From: Pinguiococcus pyrenoidosus
Taxonomy: Eukaryota > Sar > Pinguiophyceae > Pinguiochrysidales > Pinguiochrysidaceae
Assembly: GCA_019677205.1 (NCBI GenBank)
Contig: JAAMXY010000548.1
Location: 5,089-21,397 of the forward strand
Direction: 5' to 3'
DNA length: 16,309 nt
The notes under the pieces were generated by a model. It did not search any database and had not been told where the DNA came from. It saw only the letters and a program-made list of their open reading frames with translations. Positions 6,478 through 14,571 of the stretch are shown in pieces. Position numbers and translations under genes: made by a program. The first letter of the stretch is position 1; every line of letters starts with the position of its first letter.

Positions 6478-8474
6478 ATGCATAACATGCGGCAATACCG
6501 CGGGATCACACGAGTCCGCTGCACAACGCACAGAAAGAGCCGAGGGATGTGGCGCAGTGCGCTCACGAGGTCGCTAAGCCGCCATGTGCGACGGACACAG
6601 CCCTGGCGGTGCGCCAGCGGGCGCTCGCCAGTGAGCAAAGGCGGCGCGCTGAGCTTTCTGGGCGCGGACAGGCGAGATCTAGCGAAGCAGGAGCGCCGCA
6701 CGCTGCTCAGATTGCGCACGCTGGTGATGGACGGTGGTCTGGGCGAAGGCGATGACCTCGACGTGCTGACAGAGGCAGCAGATCAGCTGGATGAGCTGTT
6801 CATGGTGGCTTTTCTCGGCGAGTACAACGCCGGAAAGAGCACGTAAGATCTTTCTCTCCCTGTCCGGAGGGCTTTGCATCGCCACATGACCCAATTCTCG
6901 TGTGGCGCTACAGAGTCATCAATGCACTTCTGGGTGACAGCTACTGCAAGGAAGGCGTGGTGCCCACCACCTCGAAAATTTGCATCCTTCGGCATTCGGC
7001 GGATGCGAATCCGGCTCCGAGGCGGTACGACGACGGCGTCGAGGAGGTGGCGCTGCCGGTGCCTTGGCTGGACGACGTTGCCCTCGTGGACACGCCGGGC
7101 ACGAACGCGATCATCCACGGCCATGCCGAGATCACCGAGCGCGTCATTCCCAAGGCGGACCTAGTGTTCTTCGTGACCTCCGCGGACCGACCTTTCTCAG
7201 AGAGCGAGCGCGAGTTCCTGCAGCGCATTCGCGCGTGGCGCAAGAAGGTGATTCTCGTGCTCAACAAGATGGACCTCTTCGACACGGACGAAGAACGACG
7301 GGAAGTGGTGGACTTTGTCCGCATCAACGGCGCCTCGCTCCTCGGCGCGTCCAGCCCCGTCTTCGCCATCAGCGCCAGGAAAGCGCTGCGAGCGAAGAAG
7401 GCCGCTCATCCCTCCACCGATCCCCGGATGGGTCACGAGGTCGCGCAGTGGGAGGAGAGCGGCTTCGAAGAGCTGGAGGCGCACGTCAAGCAGGAGCTCA
7501 GCGAGGAGTCGAAAATCCGCAACAAGCTGCTGTCGCCGCTCGGCGTGGCGGAAACCATCGCGGCGCGGTCCGCGACGAAGCTGCAGGAACGGCAAGAGGT
7601 CATGCGAGGCGACTGGACCTTGCTGGAAATGATCGACGAGCAGCTGGCCTCCTTCATGGCGGACATGAAGCGAGACACGGACTACCAGAAGCTGCAGATT
7701 GAGAAGGTGCTTCAGGAGATGCGGCGCCGGGTAGAGCAATTCCTCGACGAGAAGGTCAGCATCGGCAACATCTTCGGTCTCATGGACGGAGACGGATTCC
7801 AGAAGCAGCTCGACCGGACCATCAAGGGCGACACTGCCGAGTCGATCGACTCCATCATCACGTACGTGGCCGACCTGGTTGGCAAGCGCGCGCGTGCGCA
7901 GAACGCAGCTGTGATGGAGTATCTCGGCCGCCGGCCTCGGCACAAGGACAGCATCATCGGTTCTCTGTCTTCGGGCAACTCGTTTTACGACAATCGCGAG
8001 GAGCTCATGAAGCGGCTCCGAAGCAGCGTCGAGTCCGTCTGGAGTGGCGTGGACCAGCACGAGCAGCTGCAGCGGGTGAGCGCAGGCGTGAGCAGCAGCC
8101 TCACGCAGACGGCCGCCGTAGGCGCCGGGGCCACCACGATCGGGGGCCTAGCGGTAGCCGGTATTCTTGGAGATGTCACTGGAATCGTTGCGTCGTCGGG
8201 CCTGGCGCTGACCGGTGCCCTGATCCTCCCGGCCCAGAAGTGGCAACAGAAGCGCGAGTTTCGAAAGAAGATCGAGGAGATCAGGGTGAACATGGACAAC
8301 TCGCTGGATCAGCACTTGGAGCGCGAGCTCAGACGCGTCCAGGATGGCATCCTGGAGGGAATCGCCCCTTATCGGCGCTTCGTGGCCGTGGAGCAGGAGA
8401 AACTTGACAAGCATCTCGTGGCGCTGACGACCTTGCAGAAGGAGCTCAAGAACCTCAGACAAGAAATAGCGTAG
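6478..8474 (+). CDS. FZL: FZL-like (FZO-like) dynamin-family membrane GTPase, two exons
   Basis: Exons 6478-6842 and 6914-8474 give 641 aa. Splicing rebuilds the P-loop exactly: GEYNAGKST at the end of exon 1 continues into VINALLGD. Other GTPase motifs are GVVPTTSK (switch I Thr), VDTPGTNAI (G3, about 177-185) and LNKMD (G4, about 237-241). A long helical region follows, then a hydrophobic paired segment at about 522-562 (AVGAGATTIGGLAVAGILGD and onward) and a C-terminal coiled coil ending in LQKELKNLRQEIA. This is the layout of bacterial dynamin-like proteins, mitofusins and chloroplast FZL. The phrase KEGVVPTT and the GEYNAGKSTVINALLG block point to FZL, which shapes thylakoid membranes in plants. 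Plant FZL has an N-terminal thiamine-phosphate-synthase-like domain that is absent here. ATG 6478 is first in frame. ATG 6547 gives an Arg/Ser-rich start (MWRSALTRSLSRHVRR) that suits organelle import equally well. Plastid or mitochondrial location is unresolved. Confidence 0.88.
6843..6913 (+). other. Spliceosomal intron of the FZL-like gene (71 nt)
   Basis: The intron runs from GTAAGATC to GGCGCTACAG and sits in phase 2 inside the Thr codon of the P-loop (AC|A). Without splicing the frame stops at 6844-6846 (TAA), immediately after the P-loop. With splicing the conserved GKST-VINALLG block is restored. Its length equals that of the SMPD4 intron. Confidence 0.95.
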
Positions 8475-8703
8475 TTACCCCATCCTGCGTACGCAATCCG
8501 CTCCGAAGCTGCACACGCCTGCAACACCCTCCGTCGGCCATTCACTCCACAAAAACGGCTCCTTCCACGTGGCCATCGCCATTTCGTTCGACAGCCCTCT
8601 AGTTCAAAAATCTGCGGCTCTTTGGGCAGACACCAAAACGAGATCAGAAAGCTCGAAGTCCAGGATCCTACGTTAAGCTCGACGCGCTCTCTACAGGCCG
8701 CCG
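8475..8703. other. Convergent 3' region between FZL and the plastid-targeted gene
   Basis: These 229 bp separate two stop codons facing each other, so they contain both 3' UTRs. No frame on either strand resembles a protein, no tRNA-like structure is seen, and no AATAAA signal is present. Confidence 0.5.
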
Positions 8704-10260
8704 TCACCCTCTGTTCTGGGTCAGGCTGAACCTGCCCATCGGTCTGGCGACGCCAGTGCCGTCGCGCCTTCTCCTTGTGACCCGCCCGGACATGAGGACC
8801 GGTCGTTTGGAGAACTTCGTCTCTAGCCGCTGGCCTCGGTCGATGTAGCCCGTGAAGAACAAGTCTGCCGAGTCGTCCTGCGTGCTGATCCGAATGTTGC
8901 AGGTGTCAAGGTGCGTCGGGCCTGGGCTCAGGGACCACGCGAAGGGCTGATTGGTGCCGGAGGACATGCTCACGGTGCCCTTCCCGTCGGCCTCGAAGAC
9001 GAGCCGCATGGTGCTGGCATCTCCTATCTGCTGCTCGGCGCTCGACTGCGACGTACGGGCGTAGCTGGTCGTGAAGCTGCTGAGCGACCAGGTGCCCTGC
9101 AGATCTCGAGGGTGCTTGTTCCAGCCGTAGTTGCTGGTGATGTTTCTGCGGAGCTGCGATTCCCAGGAGACGAACCGCGTGAAGATCGGGTCTTCAATAC
9201 TCTCCGCCCCTTCCAGGCGCAGCCCCATCTCCTGCACGAGGAGCCCAAGAAGCCGTTGCAGCGCGTTTGCCCAGCAGAAGGACCGAGCCCGTGCAGCTTC
9301 CTCTTGGGCAATTGCCGTCGCCATTCCCGTCTCGCAAAGGTCGATCATGGCATCGTAAAACCAAACGCTATCGCTCTCCGTGGTCGACTTGTCGATCCGC
9401 GTGTCCGCAAAGTCCCCGAGCTGGTAGTCCCTGAGAAAGGTGTCTCGCTGCTCCTTCAACCTTTCGGCCATTAGGATTCCGTCCTCCTCCGCTCCGTTGA
9501 TGAGCACGCGCGCCACATTGTTCGCTAGGCTGTTCAGGAACTGGGTCTTGCTGGGCGGGCCTTCGTCCTCGGGGCCGACGAGAATATCGCCCATGCTGAA
9601 GCAGATGTTGTAATCCCGAGCAACAAGCGCCGTGTCCGAGCCGTCGAGCGTGCATCCCGCCACGACCAGCGCCTGGTAGAACTGGTTGTACATCCGGCTG
9701 TACACCTGCGTGGGCTTCAAGCTGCCGGCTTTCTCCTTCTCTTCCGTTCCGGTATCGAGCACATGGAAGACGCAGCCCACCAGCTGCTCCGCGTCCTCCC
9801 TCTCCCAAGGGGCCGCCTGCGTGAAGCGGCGCTTGAACGCCTCGGACAACGCCTGGGCGTCCGGTCGGACGGTGCCGTTGGCCGTATCTTCCAGGCCGAG
9901 CGCTTGGGTCACCGGCGTCCACAAGGCCTCCATCTCCTTCTCCACCGCTCCGGTGCGCCGAAGCACTGGCAGCACCAGTGTCTCTCGCAGCGCCGTACGC
10001 GTGAGCAGGATGCAGAAGTTCCGAATCTCCTCCGCCCCAAAGGCCAAAGCCGCCAAAGCGTCTCCGCTGCTCAACTCCAAGGCCGGTCCGGCGCCCAGGC
10101 CGCTGAGCTCCACTTCCCACGGCTCCGGCGCCATGATGGCACCTGCCACCGTCCTACCCATGCTGCTGCGGCGCGTGGGCCGGATCTGCCCATTGAACGC
10201 GAGGACCTGCGGCCCCGAGACGCTGAGAACAGCCGCGCAAAGAACGAATGCGCGCGTCAT
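8704..10260 (-). CDS. Plastid-targeted protein of unknown function with bipartite leader
   Basis: The 518-aa intronless product begins with a textbook signal peptide, MTRAFVLCAAVLSVSG, with predicted cleavage after VLA-21. Phe-22 then starts a basic, hydroxylated stretch (FNGQIRPTRRSSMGR). A signal peptide plus Phe at +1 and an Arg/Ser-rich transit peptide is the known address for secondary plastids of red origin. The mature part (about 50-400) is helical, without motifs I recognise. Residues from about 403 onward start LQGTWSLSSF and alternate polar and hydrophobic residues (RLVFEADGKGTVSM, FAWSLSPGPTHLDTCNIRIS, LFFTGYIDRGQRLETKFSKR). The GTW opening and strand-rich pattern resemble lipocalin- or fibrillin-like beta barrels, but this is inference. 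ATG 10260 is chosen because it starts the signal peptide; the frame stays open upstream to 10434 without another ATG. Confidence 0.82.
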   Translation of the reverse strand: MTRAFVLCAAVLSVSGPQVLAFNGQIRPTRRSSMGRTVAGAIMAPEPWEVELSGLGAGPALELSSGDALAALAFGAEEIRNFCILLTRTALRETLVLPVLRRTGAVEKEMEALWTPVTQALGLEDTANGTVRPDAQALSEAFKRRFTQAAPWEREDAEQLVGCVFHVLDTGTEEKEKAGSLKPTQVYSRMYNQFYQALVVAGCTLDGSDTALVARDYNICFSMGDILVGPEDEGPPSKTQFLNSLANNVARVLINGAEEDGILMAERLKEQRDTFLRDYQLGDFADTRIDKSTTESDSVWFYDAMIDLCETGMATAIAQEEAARARSFCWANALQRLLGLLVQEMGLRLEGAESIEDPIFTRFVSWESQLRRNITSNYGWNKHPRDLQGTWSLSSFTTSYARTSQSSAEQQIGDASTMRLVFEADGKGTVSMSSGTNQPFAWSLSPGPTHLDTCNIRISTQDDSADLFFTGYIDRGQRLETKFSKRPVLMSGRVTRRRRDGTGVARPMGRFSLTQNRG

Positions 10261-10950
10261 TCCGCTCGAGAAGCCAAAACGCCGCAAAGCCTGCAGAAAC
10301 TGCTTACGAAGCTCCCTCTGACTCGCGAGAGCCAAGGACACCGCGGCGAGGACCGGGAGAGTGGCCGATATTGCAGCCCAGAAGCCGCGGCTTCGCCCTC
10401 CACGCACGAGGCACGCGGCTGAGTACCACTTCAAGGAGTATCTCCTAGCGTGGTACCTTCGGGGGTATCTCTGTATGGTTTAGTACCTGACCTACCAGGT
10501 CGCAACATGTGACGGAAGGATATCTCGACATCTCGAAACGGAAAGCTTGGAGCTTGCCTTGGATCAGGTGAGCAAGATCGATAAGTGCGCGCGATCGGGA
10601 TGGAACGGTGTCGACGGACAGAAGGACAGAAACGAGAACGAGTTGTTCCGACAAATGGACTCTGCGCCATATCAGCCCCAGCGCCTTGGTATCCATTCGG
10701 CGTCGTCAAACTTTCGATGCGACCAATGCTGAAGAGGTGATGTTATACAGATCGATGGGAGACGGGCAGTGGAGAGTACCATACAGTCACAGAGTCTCAC
10801 AAGATCACCTGATCGACATGGACGTTCGACGTCGAGGATGCGGCTCAGGAGCATGCTTGCCACTGTAGCCAGGAATGACTCTGCGAGGCAGCTGTGCCAC
10901 ATGAGTCTCTTGCCGCTCTGCACCATTGTCAAAAGGGAATAAGCGAATCG
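10261..10950. promoter_or_regulatory. Divergent intergenic region upstream of the plastid-targeted and LRR-IQ genes
   Basis: This 690-bp region is the largest gap without a confident gene and should hold both promoters. The first 174 bp keep the minus-strand frame of the plastid-targeted gene open. Short inverted repeats occur: GACCTACCAGGTC at 10491-10503 and GACGTTCGACGTC at 10821-10833. Frames on both strands lack recognisable content, and no tRNA fold was found. Confidence 0.45.
10821..10833. promoter_or_regulatory. ACGT-containing inverted repeat (GACGT-TCG-ACGTC)
   Basis: The 13-bp element has perfect five-base arms around TCG and lies 118 bp before the LRR-IQ start codon. ACGT half-sites are typical bZIP contacts, so a regulatory site is plausible. 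A match this short can arise by chance. Confidence 0.25.
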
Positions 10951-13900
10951 ATGGGGCCAAAGTCGGCGAAGAAGCTCGGCAAGCTTCGCAACCTGTGGCT
11001 TACCGATGGGCAGCGGTACGCGTTGCGTCGCGGCGAGGCGTTCCTTGCCACCCCTCTCTTCGGACGCAAGGTGGCCGAACGGATGATCGCGAGAGAGGTT
11101 CGTCGTCTTAGTACCTCTTGCTTTGCTCTCCCTTTGGCACCTCCTGGCTTGCTCGCAAAGCGGTTTCCGGCGCTGATCAATCAGCGCACCGCCATCCGAC
11201 TGTGGGAAGGGAAGGAAAGTGGCAGCAACAGAAATCACCCACTGAAGATGCCTCCCCTTCCTCATGATCTACAGATTGGCCTTGGACGTCCAAAGCTCGT
11301 GCGCAACAGCCAAGTGCGGGTGATTCTGGCCGGCTTGTCCATCCACGGGGAGACGCTGGACCTGACGCCCTACATCGACGAGATCAGCGACGAAGACGCC
11401 TGGGATCTTCTGTGCTCGCGTGAGTGCCAGACGAAGACTGCCCTGGTGCTGCGGCGCTGGGCTCGGCCGCGGCCTAGCGTGCTCCGAAGTCTTGCTCTGG
11501 CGCTCGGAAGGCAGCTGGAGCGCCTGGATCTCTCGGAGAGCGGCATCACGGACCCGTGTGTGCAAGGGTTTTTCGTGAGGCTTTTCGCGCTGAGGGAGGT
11601 ATGCCTGAGCCACTGCGCCCTCATTACGAACGCGGCGGTGGCCACCATCGCGGATGCGTGTTCCTCGACGCTCGAGCTTCTGGACATCTCCCACTGCCCT
11701 CGTCTGACCGGAGAGGCCCTAGGATGGCTGGCTGGAGGCCTGGGCGCGGGTCGCACCGGCTGCGCTGCTCTGCGCTCTCTCAACATGGAAAGCTGCCCAG
11801 GGATCAAGGATGACGGCTTGCAGTATCTGGCAAAGGGCTGCAAGACGCTCAGAAGCATCACCATGGCGAACACCTTCGTGTCCGATGCGGGCGTTCGTGC
11901 GCTCGCTGCGGGCTGCGAGAGGCTGCGGATCGTCAATCTGTACAACTGCGGCATCACGGACGCCTCCGTCGCTCAGATCGCCTCACACTGTCGCTCTTTG
12001 CAGTCTCTCAACGTCGGCCGCTGCGCTGCTGTCACAGACGTGTCAGTGACGCAGATCGGCAAGCGATGTCCGCATCTGCAGGCCTTGAACCTCTCCGGTG
12101 CGCGCGAGTGTACGGAGACCGCTCTCTACTTCCTGGCATCCAACTGCAAGCAGCTCCACACGCTCAACGTCACCGGATGCGTCGCCATCACCGTCCGAGG
12201 CCTGCGGGCCATGATGAGCGCCTTGGCGTCGGACATGCTCGTGGAGGCCCAAACCTTCTTCGGCTTCCTTCCCAACACCGACGTGCCGCTGCGGCGCCTG
12301 TGGAAGCAGCAGAAGATCCTCGAGCAAGTCTCGGCGAGGCGCATCCAAGCGGCATGGCGCGTCGTCAAGCACAAGCGGAAGCGCACAGCGCAGCTCCGAA
12401 GTCGGCGGCGGAATCGGGCAGCGTCCCGAATCCAGCGCGCGCTTCGACGATACGTCATGGAAAGGCAGATCGCCCTGAAGAAAGAGTGCGCACAGAGACA
12501 CGACGCTGCCGTCGAGATCCAGCGAGTCCAGCGTGGACGAGAAGCGAGGAGGATGCTGCAGGATCACCGACGCGCCTGGGCAGAGTTCCAGACCAAAGCG
12601 CCGTACGCCGTTCGCGTCCAGACCAGATTCCGCGCTTACCAAGTGCGTGGTGGCGGCGGCAAATGGGCCGAAGCGGCGCGGAAGCGAGCTCGTGCAAGAC
12701 GGGCGGCCGCTGGAGCCGCGATAGATGGCTACGATAGCGAGATGGAAGATCGGCAGACACCAGTGACGATCCATACGGTCAAGTACCTGCTCGATCGCGC
12801 CAACGCGCGGCGGCTCCGGCGGCAGCAGGAGGCGCGTCTCAACGCTGCGGCGCTTCGCATCCACACCTGCGTGCGCAAGTTCTTGGCGATGTGCCGCACG
12901 GCGCATCGACGAGAGGAGCTTCAGCGCTTCCGCAACACTCGTTCTGAAGCTGCGCAAAAGATTCAGCAGCGCGTGCGATGTCGCAGAGCGGAGCGTGAGC
13001 TACGGAATCGCCAGTTCGACGCCAGAGTCTTCGGATTCCGAGCGCTGCGAGCCTCGCGCGTCATCAGGCGATGGTGGCGGATCTTGAATGGTTGTGAGGT
13101 GGCAGAGATGACCGAGGCGGAGATGGCCCGAGTGAGACGCGCGAGAGATAGGGCGGCGAGGAAAGCGCAACGCCTGTATCGCGGCTTCGTTGGACGAGAG
13201 CGGGCACGCGAAAGGCGCTTTGAGTTCGAGCAGGAGACGGCGGCCGCGCGGACCATCCAGGCTGCGTTCCGCAGCTCCCGGATTCTGCACTGGCGGTACA
13301 TCCACCTCAACAAGACCGCCATGTTTGTGTTTCGCCGTCGCGAGATTGAGCTCAGCGCGCGGGAGCGCGACGTCCACAACTTTCTCGACAAGCGGCGCGA
13401 GCGCCACGAGCGCGACAGTGCGTCGGAGAACTCGGAAGACGACCCCCGACAATCCGCCGCTGCGGAAAGCGCCTGGGAAGAGAGATTTGAGGACGACACG
13501 GGCTCTTCGTACTGGTTTAACAACTCCACGGGAGAGGTGAGGTCCAGCGCGCCCGGGCAAGAGAGCGGCTTTGAGCAGCAGCTGGTGGAGAGATGGGTGC
13601 GCATTTTCTGGCCCATGCAGCAGCAGTGGTACGATGGCTACCTCTCTGCCTACAACGCCCAGAAGGGGCGCCACCGGGTCCAGTACCTCGATGGCGATCA
13701 CGAATGGATCAACCTCTGCGAGGAATCCCCTCGCGTCCAGATCTACAACGGCGAAGCCTGGGTGGACTTCGACCTGTATGAGACTCCCGAGATGGTCGCA
13801 GAGAGGGAGAGGGCGCAGGATCTGAAAGTTCGGAAGGCGCGCACCCGGAATGTCTTCAAGGAACGCGAGAACTGGACGCCCTTGCCCTTGCTCGAGGAGA

Positions 13901-14487
13901 ACGGCGCGCATATAGTTCGGTGGGTGCATCGCGAGACGGGCGAGATGAAGCTTGGGAACGAGGACTTTGACCGCTGGGAAGAGGACGTGGACTCGGACGG
14001 CGTCCTCTTCTGGCGCCACAGCGAAGTCGGCACGATCGTGGCGGTGCCCGAGGAGGATCCCCGATGGGACGCCAGCCGTGGAGACAAGCGCAACCAGGCG
14101 AAGCGTCGTCTGCAGATTCTGGAGGGCATTCGCTACCACAGTGACATCGTCCGGGGTCTTCTACAGAAGCATGCGGAGGCACAGGACAGGCTGGAGGGCG
14201 TCAGGAACGCGGCCGAGCACGGTGGTAACGCGAAGCAGCTGCCGAATGCGGAGCGGGACTACCGGGAAGCCTTGGATGCGCTGCGAGGGAGCTCGGCTCT
14301 CAAAGCTCTACTGGCGGCCTTCACGAGCGCGCGGGAAGAGTGGACGGAAGCAGAGATGTCTGGCACCGACGAGCTTGTCTACGCACGAGAACTGGTGGAT
14401 GCCGCGCGAGAGGCGGAGGATCTGGCAATGAAGGAGCACTGGGAGCGACTTGAGCGTCGTAGGACAATGCTGGTGCGGAAGACATGA
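10951..14487 (+). CDS. LRR - IQ repeat - WW-like - Tudor-like multidomain protein (1178 aa)
   Basis: The order is as follows. A basic N-terminal region contains ATPLFGRKVAERM. Cysteine-containing (AMN1/F-box-LRR type) leucine-rich repeats span about 187-420, for example LELLDISHCPRLTGEAL and LQSLNVGRCAAVTDVSV. About eight IQ-type motifs span about 461-780 (RIQAAWRVVKHKRK, RIQRALRRYVMERQ, KAQRLYRGFVGRERARER, TIQAAFRSSR). A WW-like domain lies at about 840-870 (WEERFEDDTGSSYWFNN) with its second Trp replaced. A Tudor-like block lies at about 879-930 (WVRIFWPMQQQWYDGYL, RVQYLDGDHEWINL). A degenerate WW-like repeat is near 1008 (WEEDVDSDGVLFWRH), and a charged coiled coil closes the protein. IQ motifs normally bind calmodulin or EF-hand proteins, so this is probably a calcium-linked scaffold; its partners are unknown. 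ATG 10951 is the first ATG; the open frame upstream offers only GTG. Residues about 50-108 may be an unspliced in-frame intron. Confidence 0.85.
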   Translation: MGPKSAKKLGKLRNLWLTDGQRYALRRGEAFLATPLFGRKVAERMIAREVRRLSTSCFALPLAPPGLLAKRFPALINQRTAIRLWEGKESGSNRNHPLKMPPLPHDLQIGLGRPKLVRNSQVRVILAGLSIHGETLDLTPYIDEISDEDAWDLLCSRECQTKTALVLRRWARPRPSVLRSLALALGRQLERLDLSESGITDPCVQGFFVRLFALREVCLSHCALITNAAVATIADACSSTLELLDISHCPRLTGEALGWLAGGLGAGRTGCAALRSLNMESCPGIKDDGLQYLAKGCKTLRSITMANTFVSDAGVRALAAGCERLRIVNLYNCGITDASVAQIASHCRSLQSLNVGRCAAVTDVSVTQIGKRCPHLQALNLSGARECTETALYFLASNCKQLHTLNVTGCVAITVRGLRAMMSALASDMLVEAQTFFGFLPNTDVPLRRLWKQQKILEQVSARRIQAAWRVVKHKRKRTAQLRSRRRNRAASRIQRALRRYVMERQIALKKECAQRHDAAVEIQRVQRGREARRMLQDHRRAWAEFQTKAPYAVRVQTRFRAYQVRGGGGKWAEAARKRARARRAAAGAAIDGYDSEMEDRQTPVTIHTVKYLLDRANARRLRRQQEARLNAAALRIHTCVRKFLAMCRTAHRREELQRFRNTRSEAAQKIQQRVRCRRAERELRNRQFDARVFGFRALRASRVIRRWWRILNGCEVAEMTEAEMARVRRARDRAARKAQRLYRGFVGRERARERRFEFEQETAAARTIQAAFRSSRILHWRYIHLNKTAMFVFRRREIELSARERDVHNFLDKRRERHERDSASENSEDDPRQSAAAESAWEERFEDDTGSSYWFNNSTGEVRSSAPGQESGFEQQLVERWVRIFWPMQQQWYDGYLSAYNAQKGRHRVQYLDGDHEWINLCEESPRVQIYNGEAWVDFDLYETPEMVAERERAQDLKVRKARTRNVFKERENWTPLPLLEENGAHIVRWVHRETGEMKLGNEDFDRWEEDVDSDGVLFWRHSEVGTIVAVPEEDPRWDASRGDKRNQAKRRLQILEGIRYHSDIVRGLLQKHAEAQDRLEGVRNAAEHGGNAKQLPNAERDYREALDALRGSSALKALLAAFTSAREEWTEAEMSGTDELVYARELVDAAREAEDLAMKEHWERLERRRTMLVRKT

Positions 14488-14571
14488 CTTGGAGCGCAGA
14501 GAGCGTGGCATTCGCTCAGCGGCTTGGCCACAAACGGATTCCGGAAGAACATCAACGGCGCGAAGAATGCC

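Noticed and set aside
6980-8060. Long alternative frames overlapping the FZL-like gene on both strands
   Set aside because: These are low-quality shadow translations. The FZL frame alone shows GTPase motifs and the membrane segment.
8560-8620. GTTCGA...GTTCAA words suggestive of a tRNA B box
   Set aside because: No acceptor, D-arm or anticodon stem can be paired around them on either strand.
11111-11184. GTACCT...AATCAG interval (74 nt) in the LRR-IQ gene as an intron
   Set aside because: Its size fits, but excision shifts the frame and destroys the downstream LRR reading frame.
10672-11265. Minus-strand 197-codon frame spanning the LRR-IQ start and the intergenic region
   Set aside because: It has no recognisable domain and overlaps the LRR-IQ N-terminus antisense. 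It is most likely chance openness in GC-rich DNA.
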